Shown here piece after piece: positions 53,201 to 62,255 of a stretch of DNA of 64,000 nucleotides (its first letter is position 1; every line of letters starts with the position of its first letter). Location of the stretch: positions 117,007 to 181,006 of the forward strand of contig JAJDTM010000042.1 in assembly GCA_022827185.1 (NCBI GenBank), given 5' to 3'. Position numbers and translations under genes: made by a program. This stretch comes from Candidatus Poribacteria bacterium (GTDB lineage Bacteria > Poribacteria > WGA-4E > WGA-3G). The notes beneath the pieces are model-generated. The model was not told the DNA's origin. It did not search any database and saw only the letters and a program-made list of their open reading frames with translations.

Positions 53201-54568
53201 CTACAGATGCGAATGTAATTTTTCGCGAAGGCGTTCATAAGCGAGACTCGCGCCAGCAATGTTGCCTGCAGCGGGTCCTATTTGAAGTTGTGCGATGGTG
53301 CCGGAGCCGAAGAGGTTCTGGATTGGATAGAGTTGTAAATCGTTATCAAGTCGTGGTAGACCTCGGACGAGTGGGATTCGGTGTTGTGTGATTAATTCCC
53401 TTAAAAATCCGTAACGACGAAGGTTGAATTGATATCCTGTCGCTAAGATGACGCGAGACACGTCGGTAATAGTGTCTCGCGTCGTTTCAATTTGTAGCCC
53501 TCGTGTCGACGGATATTTTTCCGTCTCAACGATGTTATGAATACAGGTTTCGGGATAGAGCTTAATGTTTGACGCGTCCATCAACGCTTCCATAATATCC
53601 GGCGTAATACTCCCCTCACCCCTATTTTGCTGGATTATCTCGTAACGTTGCTGAAAATTCGCCTCGCTTGCAAATTCTGCGAGTGCCTTGGGACCCAACC
53701 ACACCGGCGGAAAATCGAACTGCTCTGTTCTCAACAGCTTCCGAGCAACCAGTGCTACGTCCTGTCCGCGCTCGCTGAGACTTTTTGCGAGTGTCCCGGC
53801 TGTCAATCCACCCCCAACAACGACAATTTTTGCTGGCGAAGTTCCTAATTCTTCCGATACAGAAAATTCGGATGCGTGTAAAATCCTGTCGGGATATAGA
53901 CCCTGCCATCGCATGAACTCCGGTGGTATGTAAGTACAATCATCAGTTCCGATGGCGAGGATTACACACCGACTCCGAAAGCCTTCATTGTCGGTTGAGA
54001 TCAAGCGGAACGGAAATGTGCCGGTGCCTTTGTCCCACCGTAATTTTGCTACTTCAAATTGGTGATAGATGCCATGCTTTATTGGATGGATTTGGGATCC
54101 CGGCGGGCAGGGAAACCCTGTCCCTACGGACGAGAGGGTATCCTTGCAGAAGTCCCAAAAGAGTTGGGTCGAAGGTTGGGCATAAGGGGGTGCTAATTCG
54201 CTGGTTCGGTTATAGCGTTCTGCGTATTCAACGATGCCGAGTGCATCGGGAGTAATGTGATGAACCGCGGGAGATCGGAGAAAGGTCATACCTTGACGTT
54301 CCGTTTTGCGCCGCCATTGCGTGAGCGGTTTCGGATGCCGATCAAGGATTGCGAGATGTCTCGCGGCTGTAGGCACCTCACGGAGGAGCCGAAGTGCTAT
54401 AGACACGCCGTGTATTCCGCCACCGATAATGGTAATTGGGATGTTACGATGGGCGAGAATGGCTTTCGGCTTTCGGCTTTCGGCTTTCAGCAAGAGAGTT
54501 TTGGATTTATCAGATCTCTTTTCTACTGACGGCTGATGGCTGACGGCTGATGGCTGATAACTCTTCAT
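53201..54568 (-). CDS. FAD/NAD(P)-binding oxidoreductase (flavin monooxygenase-like)
   Basis: Up to 455 residues. ITIIGGGIHGVSIALRLL (~46) is the FAD Rossmann motif, VILAIGTDD the ATG-type FAD strand, and KIVVVGGGLTAGTLAKSL the NAD(P) Rossmann motif; VILATGYQFNLRRY ends the fold. The layout fits the class B monooxygenase/L-ornithine hydroxylase-like group. The start is doubtful: the first ~25 residues (SYQPSAVSHQPSVEKRS) are encoded by a dispersed intergenic repeat, and no ribosome site precedes ATG 54568. Real translation may begin at an inner TTG. Confidence 0.8.
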   Translation of the reverse strand: MKSYQPSAVSHQPSVEKRSDKSKTLLLKAESRKPKAILAHRNIPITIIGGGIHGVSIALRLLREVPTAARHLAILDRHPKPLTQWRRKTERQGMTFLRSPAVHHITPDALGIVEYAERYNRTSELAPPYAQPSTQLFWDFCKDTLSSVGTGFPCPPGSQIHPIKHGIYHQFEVAKLRWDKGTGTFPFRLISTDNEGFRSRCVILAIGTDDCTYIPPEFMRWQGLYPDRILHASEFSVSEELGTSPAKIVVVGGGLTAGTLAKSLSERGQDVALVARKLLRTEQFDFPPVWLGPKALAEFASEANFQQRYEIIQQNRGEGSITPDIMEALMDASNIKLYPETCIHNIVETEKYPSTRGLQIETTRDTITDVSRVILATGYQFNLRRYGFLRELITQHRIPLVRGLPRLDNDLQLYPIQNLFGSGTIAQLQIGPAAGNIAGASLAYERLREKLHSHL

Positions 54569-54579
54569 TAGACAGAAGA

Positions 54580-55407
54580 CTAATCGGTATTCGGTCCTGG
54601 TAGATGATAACTTTTGAGTGCGAAGGTTTGTGAGGATAGTGCGTCGGTCGCGCGATAACGACTGTATCTATACTGAACGATTCCAATCGATGGTGCGATC
54701 CAGTAAATTGCGGGTGGACTAATCAAGAAACTTGACGGCTCTGGATTATCGGCGTAAACGACCTCTTCGTGAACAACAAAAGTCGTGTAAGTGCCTGCGG
54801 GTACGGTGACCTGTACGTCTTTCTCAGCGACATAACGCGTAACTTCTACTGGTATCCCGGCAGTCTTTTTAAAAACGATCCATTTCTTTCCGACTTCCAA
54901 TGGAAAATCCCATAGACGGCGCGGTGGAAAATGTTTTCCGTGTTGTATTGTAACAGTATTGGCAGAACTCGGCAGAAAAATATCAAATGCGGATTCCACC
55001 AATGCTTGTGGGGTTTTAAAAAAATAGGTCGCAAAAATTGGAAACGGGAATACGTCAACGAACTCAGTGTCGAAGCGCAAGTAAAAGGCGTTCGCGACCA
55101 AGTGGTCAACAGCCTGCCAGTTGAATTGGTCATCTTCAACAGAACTCATTTCACTGACAGTCATCTGCCGATGTGTAGTTCCGCCTACATCGCGCGTTCC
55201 TTCAACTCGGAGTGTGAATTCCTGGTCGGTGTCAACGTTGATGTAGGTCCATGCGGAGCCTGTATCCGTCGGAATATCAGTGGCATAAAGTTTTCCCTGA
55301 GGTTTGGGCAGTGAAATTTCAGGGTAAGGGTCAATTAACCCTTCGTCTCCGCAGCTGCAGAGAAACAGTAAGAGGAATAAAATGGTTTGCTGATAATTTT
55401 TCATCAT
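54580..55407 (-). CDS. Lipoprotein, coupled to the upstream metalloprotease gene
   Basis: 275 residues from ATG 55407. The signal LLFLLLFLCSC is a good lipobox (L-C-S-C), so it should be lipid-anchored. The mature part is beta-rich (YINVDTDQEFTLRVEGTRDV, VPAGTYTTFVVHEEV) with no family I can name. The start overlaps the stop of the preceding gene as ATGATG, so ribosomes may pass directly from one to the other. The longer frame to 55515 would run into that gene and is rejected. Confidence 0.75.
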   Translation of the reverse strand: MMKNYQQTILFLLLFLCSCGDEGLIDPYPEISLPKPQGKLYATDIPTDTGSAWTYINVDTDQEFTLRVEGTRDVGGTTHRQMTVSEMSSVEDDQFNWQAVDHLVANAFYLRFDTEFVDVFPFPIFATYFFKTPQALVESAFDIFLPSSANTVTIQHGKHFPPRRLWDFPLEVGKKWIVFKKTAGIPVEVTRYVAEKDVQVTVPAGTYTTFVVHEEVVYADNPEPSSFLISPPAIYWIAPSIGIVQYRYSRYRATDALSSQTFALKSYHLPGPNTD

Positions 55408-58010
55408 TTTACTATACAAAATTTGCCGGTACTTTGGAATCCGTTTCCATCGGTTGCGTGGAAAAAGTATAACCCGGTACAGACCATTTCGCCGCGTGCG
55501 TTTGTACAATCCCATTCGGATGCGTTGCTCAGTACTTTAATCAAGTTTCCGAAAGCGTCGTAGATTTCAACGGTTAAGCCCTTCGGGTAGAAGGTTAGAT
55601 GTTTCCCCTGCCCCGCATATAGTGGGTTAGGTGTAACTGTGACATTTCGATTCGCACTGTTGGCGATATAGTTGAAGGTTTGTCCTTGCCAGATTCGGGT
55701 GCCTGATACACCAGTTGGTGTCTGTCCACGAATCTTATAGAGATAGATACCTGTCGGTGGAAATCCGTTGGTGCGGAGTGTCCCGATCCATTTTGTTTCA
55801 GTTTCTTGTGTTAAAAAGACGGTATAACTGTCTCGGTTAGGGTCTTCTACGATCAGGTGCGGCGCGCTTTGTAATGGTTGCGTACTTTGGACTTTAACCT
55901 GCCACTCGCCTGTACCGTGCGGTTGCGTATGGATAAAGAAGGCGGGGGCACTGCTTGTCGCGTCGAATCCGGGTACAATGCCATCTGGTGCAATACTCGG
56001 CGTGCCCATAATACGCATTGCGTTAACGGGTACAACAGCGTAGTAGTAGTGAATGTTTTCTGGATCAAAGAATATGCTATCTACATCAACATCCTGAAAG
56101 ACAGTCGAATCTTCAAACCGTGTTTGCGTGACATCCACGCGCCCGATAATCGCTATATCATCTTCAGGAATGCCGTTGTTATCCCGGTCAGCGGCAACAA
56201 GGACTTCATTAGAATTCTGAAAGGATTGCGGAACATCTGTCTCACTGAGTAGTTCATAGCGTTTTCTGACGATTGCGACTTCACGTATGTCAGTTGGGTT
56301 GTCAACATTCCACGTCACGATAGGTCCATTACTGCCTTGTGTGACTTGTGCGTTGGAAAGTGACCCTGTCGGTGGTGCGCCAGCGGTATAACTGACAGCC
56401 CCTCCGAAAGTGCCGCCGGGGATTATGACCTGTTCAACATCAGGATGCATATTGATGAGGATAAGGACAATCTCCTGAATATCGCCACCGAAATCTTTGA
56501 AGGTCATCTGCGCTTCTTGGGAACGTTGATAGGTAAATGCCTCCTTGATTTCAGTGGTACCATTCCGTTTTTTGACAATAAATTTGGCAGCCCATCCGCG
56601 CAACCCTGTAATTGCATGTCGATCCAGTTCCCTCTGAATTCTTCTTCGATCATTCTGCGTTAGACCCCTCATATCTATCGGTGCGAGGTCTGCGCCATCA
56701 ATTTTGATTGCAAATTCTGGTATAACACCTGCGGGTCGGAAGACAATATATCTTGAGGCGAAATGCTCAGGCATGGATTCAGAATTGAAATCGGCTCGGA
56801 TTGGATAATTAGTGTGGACATCGTTTGGATGAATAGCAACTGGAGGAAAACGATGTGCGAACTTGTAGCCGGGCATATCGGTTGCTGTATTGGCGCGGTT
56901 GTGCGTGAAATAGTTCCATACTGTGAAGGTCTTGAACGCCTCAGCGAGGGTGGTGCCGTGATTCGTAAAAACATCGTAGAAGTTCCCCATCTCTCGGTAA
57001 CTGCCATCGGTGGCGTCTTCATAAAACTGCCGGATAATATCGTACCCGAATCGTTCTGCCATATACAACGCCCAGATAACAGAACCGTATTCATGGTCCC
57101 CAATGCGACTTTCAAGTGAAATATCTGGAATCAGAAACCAGCGGCGGAGCTGATGGATGTAGTAGTTATAGGAATCGGTTTCGTTGGGTTCATCGGGATC
57201 CGGGAGCGTATCACCATCATCAATACGTCCGCCGTCATAGGTCATGATTTCTATCCAAGTTGCGGAGGCTTCCATGAACCATGTCGGCATATAGGCGTTG
57301 TAGCCGAACTGGACGCCATGTAGAAATTCGTGTGTGCAGGTCGTTTCAAGATAGCGGATGCCCTCGGCTTTCCCTACGTAATCGTAGATACGAGAATTAA
57401 TCATGAAATACGGCGCGACGGTCAGAGAAGTAGATAAGACGCGTCCTTCAAACCAATCGGCTGTGGTGATGCCGAGTGCGGGGAAGGTAAAGAGATAGAC
57501 ATCATATTTATGGTCGCCGCCGTTCTGCGCTGCCCAAAAATCGATGTAGGGCACCTTAAACCCCATCAGATCGATTTGGACGTGATAGGCGCGTTCCATC
57601 GCATCAGCACAGAGATCAATATAATCAGGAACACCGTTACGTGGATGAAAATCTTCAAGCGGTGGTGCATGCGGTCCGACGCGTGTGTAATGGAGTTTGA
57701 AGTGCGGTGTGGTAAATTTTTCTGGTAATTCTATCTCACCGAAGAAACTGCCGGGGAGCCCGGGTCGTAGGAAAATTGGTTTGAGTTCCTGCCGATATAT
57801 TGCGGGTAAGTTGTGCCAATTCTTGGCGAGGGTGACAAAACTATCAGTTACGCATTCCGTTATCTCGTTTGCGGTGTAACTCGGTTTGAGATTGGTGAAT
57901 TGTCGAGCCGTTTGAATTGCGCTTTGGAGCTCAGGATCCGGTGGAATTGCATGTAAAACTGATGATAATGTTATAAAGAGTACGATGAAAACAATAAACG
58001 GTATCTTCAT
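55404..58010 (-). CDS. Secreted metalloprotease of the MXAN_6640 type with T9SS-like C-terminal domain
   Basis: 868 residues. Signal peptide 1-~21. H227-E-F-L-H231 is the zinc motif HExxH, and E247 in FMEASATW, 16 residues later, is the probable third ligand. About 540-760 are fibronectin-like or Ig-like strands (GSLSNAQVTQGSNGPIVTW). Residues ~785-868 are a FlgD/T9SS-type sorting domain: VTPNPLYAGQ, LTVEIYDAFGNLIKVL, and the end GKFCIVK. The protein should be exported to the surface or medium. No ribosome site is visible before ATG 58010. Confidence 0.85.
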   Translation of the reverse strand: MKIPFIVFIVLFITLSSVLHAIPPDPELQSAIQTARQFTNLKPSYTANEITECVTDSFVTLAKNWHNLPAIYRQELKPIFLRPGLPGSFFGEIELPEKFTTPHFKLHYTRVGPHAPPLEDFHPRNGVPDYIDLCADAMERAYHVQIDLMGFKVPYIDFWAAQNGGDHKYDVYLFTFPALGITTADWFEGRVLSTSLTVAPYFMINSRIYDYVGKAEGIRYLETTCTHEFLHGVQFGYNAYMPTWFMEASATWIEIMTYDGGRIDDGDTLPDPDEPNETDSYNYYIHQLRRWFLIPDISLESRIGDHEYGSVIWALYMAERFGYDIIRQFYEDATDGSYREMGNFYDVFTNHGTTLAEAFKTFTVWNYFTHNRANTATDMPGYKFAHRFPPVAIHPNDVHTNYPIRADFNSESMPEHFASRYIVFRPAGVIPEFAIKIDGADLAPIDMRGLTQNDRRRIQRELDRHAITGLRGWAAKFIVKKRNGTTEIKEAFTYQRSQEAQMTFKDFGGDIQEIVLILINMHPDVEQVIIPGGTFGGAVSYTAGAPPTGSLSNAQVTQGSNGPIVTWNVDNPTDIREVAIVRKRYELLSETDVPQSFQNSNEVLVAADRDNNGIPEDDIAIIGRVDVTQTRFEDSTVFQDVDVDSIFFDPENIHYYYAVVPVNAMRIMGTPSIAPDGIVPGFDATSSAPAFFIHTQPHGTGEWQVKVQSTQPLQSAPHLIVEDPNRDSYTVFLTQETETKWIGTLRTNGFPPTGIYLYKIRGQTPTGVSGTRIWQGQTFNYIANSANRNVTVTPNPLYAGQGKHLTFYPKGLTVEIYDAFGNLIKVLSNASEWDCTNARGEMVCTGLYFFHATDGNGFQSTGKFCIVK

Positions 58011-58334
58011 TATTTTTAACTATACGGTTTCTAATTAGGTCGGCACCCTTCCGAGTACTCGTAGTTTTTTTAAGGTTTATTGGACAAGAGCAACATACGT
58101 TTAATACCAATGTATATTATATATTGTTTGGGGCTTATATGCAAACGAAACCTGATAGAGGAGATATATGATGTAAATTTCACAGTTTTCATAGCAAAAC
58201 CGATAAACTGCGAATTTCAGAAAAGGCTTTGAATCCAGTTCACAACTGGGTTCTCGGCGATTTTTGTGGCGGGTCTCTGTGAGGCTGCTATGAAATTTTA
58301 TAAGCGAAACAGAGCCACAAGCAAGCTCTCATTC
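58011..58334. other. Gap between minus-strand genes
   Basis: About 320 bases. Contains the hairpin CCAGTT(CAC)AACTGG at 58235-58249, a possible terminator for the gene at 58335, and an AT-rich stretch that should contain the promoter of the protease gene. No coding sequence is seen. Confidence 0.5.
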
Positions 58335-58874
58335 TTAAGCGAAACGGGTGGGTTTTCCATCAAGGCTGGTGTGGTTGGTCTCTTTCCAATACGCTTCTAC
58401 GCCTTCTTCGCCTTTCTTTTCTGCCCACGCGTTCAACTGTTCCCTCTCACCGACATAGTCGTAAAGCGGAACAGCCATCCCACACGAGGTTTGCACGAGG
58501 TTAATGGTGAGATCAAAGATTTGTCTTGCACCCGGTAGTGGTGTGAATAACGGAAAGAGTCGCTGCCATTCGGCATCGTCTTTGTGGATGGCTCTTGCGG
58601 TGCCGTAGATTCGGAGGATTAAGGGGTTATCCTCAAATGCGGTAAACATAAGTGTCATCCGTGGGTTCTCTTGAACGTGCGCGGCGGTTTCATTACCGCT
58701 TCCGGTCACGTTTAGCCAAGCGACGCGGTTTGGATCAAGGACGCGCAGGGAATCCATGCCTTTTGGAGATAGATTGATTCTGCTGTCGGCTGTTGCGGTT
58801 GCGACGAAGAAGATTTTTTGGCTTTCGATGAATTCTTGTAGTTTGGGTGAGATTTGCTTGTATAGTTTTGCCAT
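58335..58874 (-). CDS. Pyridoxamine 5'-phosphate oxidase-like flavoprotein
   Basis: 179 residues from ATG 58874 (GAGGGA upstream; the frame extends to 58928 without a site). FFVATATADSRINLSPKG and VAWLNVTGSGNETAAHV are typical of the split-barrel FMN-binding fold (PNPOx-like family), and MTLMFTAFEDNPLILRIYG completes it. These small proteins bind FMN, F420 or heme and reduce unknown substrates. The following minus-strand genes are unrelated. Confidence 0.85.
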   Translation of the reverse strand: MAKLYKQISPKLQEFIESQKIFFVATATADSRINLSPKGMDSLRVLDPNRVAWLNVTGSGNETAAHVQENPRMTLMFTAFEDNPLILRIYGTARAIHKDDAEWQRLFPLFTPLPGARQIFDLTINLVQTSCGMAVPLYDYVGEREQLNAWAEKKGEEGVEAYWKETNHTSLDGKPTRFA

Positions 58875-58906
58875 CGTATTGATTCCCTCTAACACGACTT
58901 GAACGC

Positions 58907-59557
58907 TCACTTTTTCAGAGCTGCCCAAGTTGTTGCTAATTTGTCCGAAGGTTCAACTGCCTGCGGTTCAGCACCTTCGATGTCAGCGACGTACTCACCT
59001 TCGTAGACCCGGATGTGGTCGAACCAGACATCAACTTTTTCTGCGCCCATAATGATGCCCGCGCGCGAATTTACATCATCCGCTGGCATTTTGAAGGTGA
59101 TAAAAAATGCTTTCCACTCTTCTGATAGATTGATTGTTTGCCTTGCATATTCATTCCACGGGGCACCTTGATGAAGAATACGCATTACGACACTTCTCGG
59201 TTTCTCACTTTTTGCCCATAAACTGTAGGTATAAGTCGTGCCTTTTTCTAAGGTGAAGGGTTGCTGATAGAGTTGGATGTGCCATAGCTCACCAGCCTTG
59301 CTAATTTTGACATAAGCAACTTTTTTGCCGACGACGGGTTCCGCTTTTCTGCCTTCTGTTTGGAAAAGGGCAGCGGCATCGGCATGCGTCCAATGGTGCC
59401 ACCCTTCAAGGTTGAGGTCGAAATCGCCGTTTTTGAGGATATTTTCTGGGGGTTTCTCAGCGGACGCGAACGGTGTGAATCCGAAAATCCACACTGATAC
59501 AAGCAGACAGATACCTATCGAAAATCGTTTAGTTGTGTTCACCGTCTTCACCATCAT
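58907..59557 (-). CDS. Secreted carbohydrate-binding (CBM4/9-like) protein with the shared tail
   Basis: About 216 residues from ATG 59557 (or 59554). Signal peptide follows (FSIGICLLVSVWIFGFTPFASA). The mature protein starts ENILKNGDFDLNLEGWHHW, the usual opening of CBM4/9/CenC carbohydrate-binding domains, and ends with DVWFDHIRVYEG. The C-terminus KLATTWAALKK is the T-x-W-x-x-L-K tail of the cassette proteins, 47 kb away. The start overlaps the end of the lipoprotein gene upstream by 29 bases, inside its repetitive tail. Confidence 0.8.
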   Translation of the reverse strand: MMVKTVNTTKRFSIGICLLVSVWIFGFTPFASAEKPPENILKNGDFDLNLEGWHHWTHADAAALFQTEGRKAEPVVGKKVAYVKISKAGELWHIQLYQQPFTLEKGTTYTYSLWAKSEKPRSVVMRILHQGAPWNEYARQTINLSEEWKAFFITFKMPADDVNSRAGIIMGAEKVDVWFDHIRVYEGEYVADIEGAEPQAVEPSDKLATTWAALKK

Positions 59558-60011
59558 GTTCGCTGTCGCCTTCTGCATCATGTTCACCGCGTTCTCCTTC
59601 TCCATCGCTGCCGTGTTCGCTTTCCCCGACTTCAGGATGGGCAGTCCATTTGTCAAAATTGGTGCTTGTTGCGGCAAGTAGAATTTCTCTTTTTTCACCG
59701 GGGGCAAGGTCGCCTGGTGCTGTTGGGCCGAGTTCTTTTCCGTTTGACAAGTGAACTTCGACGCGGACTCGTTTCAAAGTTTCGTCTGTAGTGTTTTCGA
59801 CAGTGCCTTTGAAGGCGTTGCTTTGCGTATCGTAATTTAAAATCAGCCGGGCTCCGTTGCGAACTTTATCGTATGTATCGGTTAGGGTAAGTTCAACGTT
59901 AGATTCTTCGTCGCCGTCATCCACAGATAATTGTTCCGTTTTTGAACACCCGCTTATACTGGCGAACAACACGATGGCACTTGCGACAAGGATGCCGTAA
60001 ATCGGATTCAT
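59529..60011 (-). CDS. Lipoprotein with FxLYD-like domain and charged repeat tail (paralog 1)
   Basis: 160 residues. ISGC is a lipobox at ~19-22. Residues ~40-125 are a beta domain shared with two neighbours (YDKVRNGARLILNYD, GTVENTTDETLKRVRVEVHL, LGPTAPGDLAPGEK). This resembles the FxLYD fold. WTAHPEVGESEHG leads into a Gly/Glu/His/Asp low-complexity tail (GEHDAEGDSEHDGEDGEHN) that could bind metal. AGAGGT precedes ATG 60011. Confidence 0.8.
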   Translation of the reverse strand: MNPIYGILVASAIVLFASISGCSKTEQLSVDDGDEESNVELTLTDTYDKVRNGARLILNYDTQSNAFKGTVENTTDETLKRVRVEVHLSNGKELGPTAPGDLAPGEKREILLAATSTNFDKWTAHPEVGESEHGSDGEGERGEHDAEGDSEHDGEDGEHN

Positions 60012-60056
60012 GAGTATACCTCTTTCTACAAGATAGGAATTTGAACGTTATTTTGT

Positions 60057-60215
60057 GATACCACCCACTACCTAAAGGCAGGGACTTCGGCTTCGCAGCA
60101 ACTGCGGTTTTCTTAGAGAGTCCACCGTCTTACTGTCGCTCCAATCGTCAAATTCACTTTTTATATTATACCATGAGCTGTCTACACCGCGCAAGCTAAA
60201 GCATGGGGATTTGAC
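60057..60215. mobile_element. tnpB-element remnant without gene
   Basis: CCACTACCTAAAGGCAGGGA (60064-60083), then GGACT/AGTCC arms (60082 and 60118) and, at the far end, AAGCTAAAGCATGGGGAT (60193-60210). The last string matches the end at 1831-1848. It looks like the two ends of a tnpB-type element with the gene deleted. Confidence 0.4.
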
Positions 60216-60329
60216 GGGGGAGTGTTAAGCAAGACGTTAGGAATTAGCAAATATATTTACAAAAAAGGGAGCAATTGGTGTATTGCTCCCTTAGAGAAGT
60301 ATTCTAACAGAAGCACTGAAGTGCCGGGT

Positions 60330-60950
60330 TTAATTCCCGCCGCCTTCAGCACCACCTTCGCCACCGGCACCGCCGCCTTCAGCACCACCTTCGCCACCGG
60401 CTTCACCACCACCTTGGGGGGCTCCACCGCCGCCTTCAGCACCGCCTTCGCCACCGGCTTCGGCACCTGCGCCGCCGTGTTCACCACCACCTTCAGCACC
60501 GCCGGAACTGGGTCCGACTTCGGGGTGTGCTACCCACTCGGTAAAGGTTTGGCCCCCGACTGGAAGTGTTACATCGTGCGATCCGCCGGGTTGAAGATCA
60601 ACGTTCGGTGTTGGACCGAGTTCATCAACGGTGACTGTACCGTCATATAAATGAACTTCGACGCGAACTTGGGCTAAAATTCCATTGGTCGTATTTGTAA
60701 CAGTGCCTATAAAGGCATCGGTCGCCGCATCATAGGATATAACCAGACGGGCACCGTTTCGGACTTCGTCGTATTTATCGTTAAGACCGTATCGGACTGA
60801 CGATTCTTCGTCACTTCCGCCTGTAGGCATCATACCATCTGATGCATCTGATTCGGTAGGCATTATCGGCGGCGTTATGCGTTCACAACCGAGAGCTGCC
60901 ATCAACATGACAGCCATTAGTAGGGTGAGGGTTCCAAAATTGCGTTTCAT
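60330..60950 (-). CDS. Lipoprotein with FxLYD-like domain and Gly/Glu/Ala repeat tail (paralog 2)
   Basis: 206 residues. Lipobox AALGC at ~19-22. The beta domain is paralogous to those of its neighbours (YDEVRNGARLVISYD, GTVTNTTNGILAQVRVEVHL, EWVAHPEVGPSSGG). The last ~55 residues are a low-complexity repeat of the GGEGGAEGGG type. AAGGAG precedes ATG 60950. Surface exposure of the flexible tail is inferred. Confidence 0.8.
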   Translation of the reverse strand: MKRNFGTLTLLMAVMLMAALGCERITPPIMPTESDASDGMMPTGGSDEESSVRYGLNDKYDEVRNGARLVISYDAATDAFIGTVTNTTNGILAQVRVEVHLYDGTVTVDELGPTPNVDLQPGGSHDVTLPVGGQTFTEWVAHPEVGPSSGGAEGGGEHGGAGAEAGGEGGAEGGGGAPQGGGEAGGEGGAEGGGAGGEGGAEGGGN

Positions 60951-61115
60951 GAGTGTGCTCCTTTACTCTAAAGTTATGAAATGTATGAAAGTTATATGCT
61001 GTATGATGAAATGAATGAAAAAATAAATTATCATCAATTATTGAGGGAAAAGCCGAGTGATATGCTTTTCCCTTGAGATGTTCCAGTGAGGCGCAACGCC
61101 GTGCGGTGTCATCAA

Positions 61116-61640
61116 TTATCCACCACCTGCGCCTTCAGCACCACCGCCGTGTTCACCGCCGCCTTCGCCACCGTGTTCACCACCACCTTCGCCACTGCCA
61201 CCGGAGCTGGGCCCGACTTCAGGGTGAGCTACCCACATGTCAAAGGGTTCGTCTATTGCCACCAGTTCAATCGGTATCTTTTCACCGGGGGCAAGGTCTC
61301 TTGGCGTTGTTGGACCGAGTTCTGGATCCGTTGGATTGGCTCCCTGGCTGTTGAATAAGTGAATTTCGACGCGAACTTGCTGTAAAACCGCATTCGTCGT
61401 ATTTTCAACGGTGCCTTTAAAGGTATTGGTGGCTTCATCATAAGCCATAATGAGACGCGCGCCTTTTCGAGTATGATCATACGTCTCGGCGAGGGTGAGT
61501 TGATTTGCCGATTCTTCGTCACTTCCGCCACCGGCGACTGGATTTTCTGTACTGGGATTTTCTTCATCGGTTGAACACCCGGTAATACCGGCGATCAGTG
61601 CGAAAGCAATCATTGTGAGGATTGCCAAATAGTGTTTCAT
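61116..61640 (-). CDS. Lipoprotein with FxLYD-like domain and Gly/His repeat tail (paralog 3)
   Basis: 174 residues from ATG 61640, preceded by AAGGAG; the longer frame to 61703 has no site. ITGC is the lipobox. The core (YDHTRKGARLIMAYD, GTVENTTNAVLQQVRVEIHL, LAPGEKIPIEL, MWVAHPEVGPSSGG) matches the two paralogs. The tail GEHGGEGGGEHGGGAEGAGG is rich in His and Glu and may chelate metal. The three genes are tandem duplicates with separately changing tails. Confidence 0.8.
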   Translation of the reverse strand: MKHYLAILTMIAFALIAGITGCSTDEENPSTENPVAGGGSDEESANQLTLAETYDHTRKGARLIMAYDEATNTFKGTVENTTNAVLQQVRVEIHLFNSQGANPTDPELGPTTPRDLAPGEKIPIELVAIDEPFDMWVAHPEVGPSSGGSGEGGGEHGGEGGGEHGGGAEGAGGG

Positions 61641-61842
61641 GGATTTGCTCCTTTTGATACATTGGTATGAACTAATTTTCCATATCTGTTGGCAAGATTT
61701 CAAATTCTGCCAATCGGTTCGTTAGGGACGTTTCAATTTCGCGTAAGTTCTATCTTCCTTTGTGAAAAATATGGCATAGTCCGAAATGATATAATCTACA
61801 TGCTGAAACTTAAGACTGCGGTTTTCACCTGATTGTCTATAT

Positions 61843-62039
61843 GAATCGTCTAACGATACCTTACTAAATTTCGTTTACACCACTTTTGTGAATCGTCTAA
61901 CGATACCTTACTAAATTTCGTTTACATCACTTCTGTGAATCGTCTAACGAAGACTTATTAAATTTCGTTTACATCGATTTTGTGAACCGTCCAAAGATAA
62001 CTTAGTAAATTTGGTTTACATCGCTTTCGTGAATCGTCC
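61843..62039. repeat. Tandem repeat, 47-bp unit, four copies plus a partial fifth
   Basis: Units begin GAATCGTCTAACG at 61843, 61890, 61937, 61984 (as GAACCGTCCAAAG) and 62031 (partial), exactly 47 bases apart, each containing TACTAAATTTCGTTTACA or a close variant. Units 1 and 2 are the most alike and units 3-4 have drifted. It lies in the gap upstream of the lipoprotein trio and downstream of the gene at 62256. There are no unique spacers, so it is not CRISPR. It could bind a regulator or be a minisatellite. Confidence 0.8.
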
Positions 62040-62255
62040 CTTGTGTCAATTTCACTGAAATATTTTGTGTGTCAGTTCCCTCGGCAATGCTGCCGACACA
62101 TAGGTTCCCCTATACGCCTTCGTTTGATTCAGCGAGTGATATTAGCGTGCACCGTTGTAGCGCGCGGTCTCCAACACATCCACGAAGTGCGACGCACCGT
62201 GCAACAGGAACACATGATGCGCCCAGAATATCAGTTCGATTGATAAAATGTGCTG
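62040..62255. other. Gap without recognised genes
   Basis: About 215 bases between the tandem repeat and the membrane protein gene. Small frames here lack ribosome sites and similarity. Nothing else is seen. Confidence 0.4.

Noticed and set aside
61843..62039. CRISPR-like array
   Set aside because: The whole 47-base unit repeats without unique spacers and no cas genes are near.
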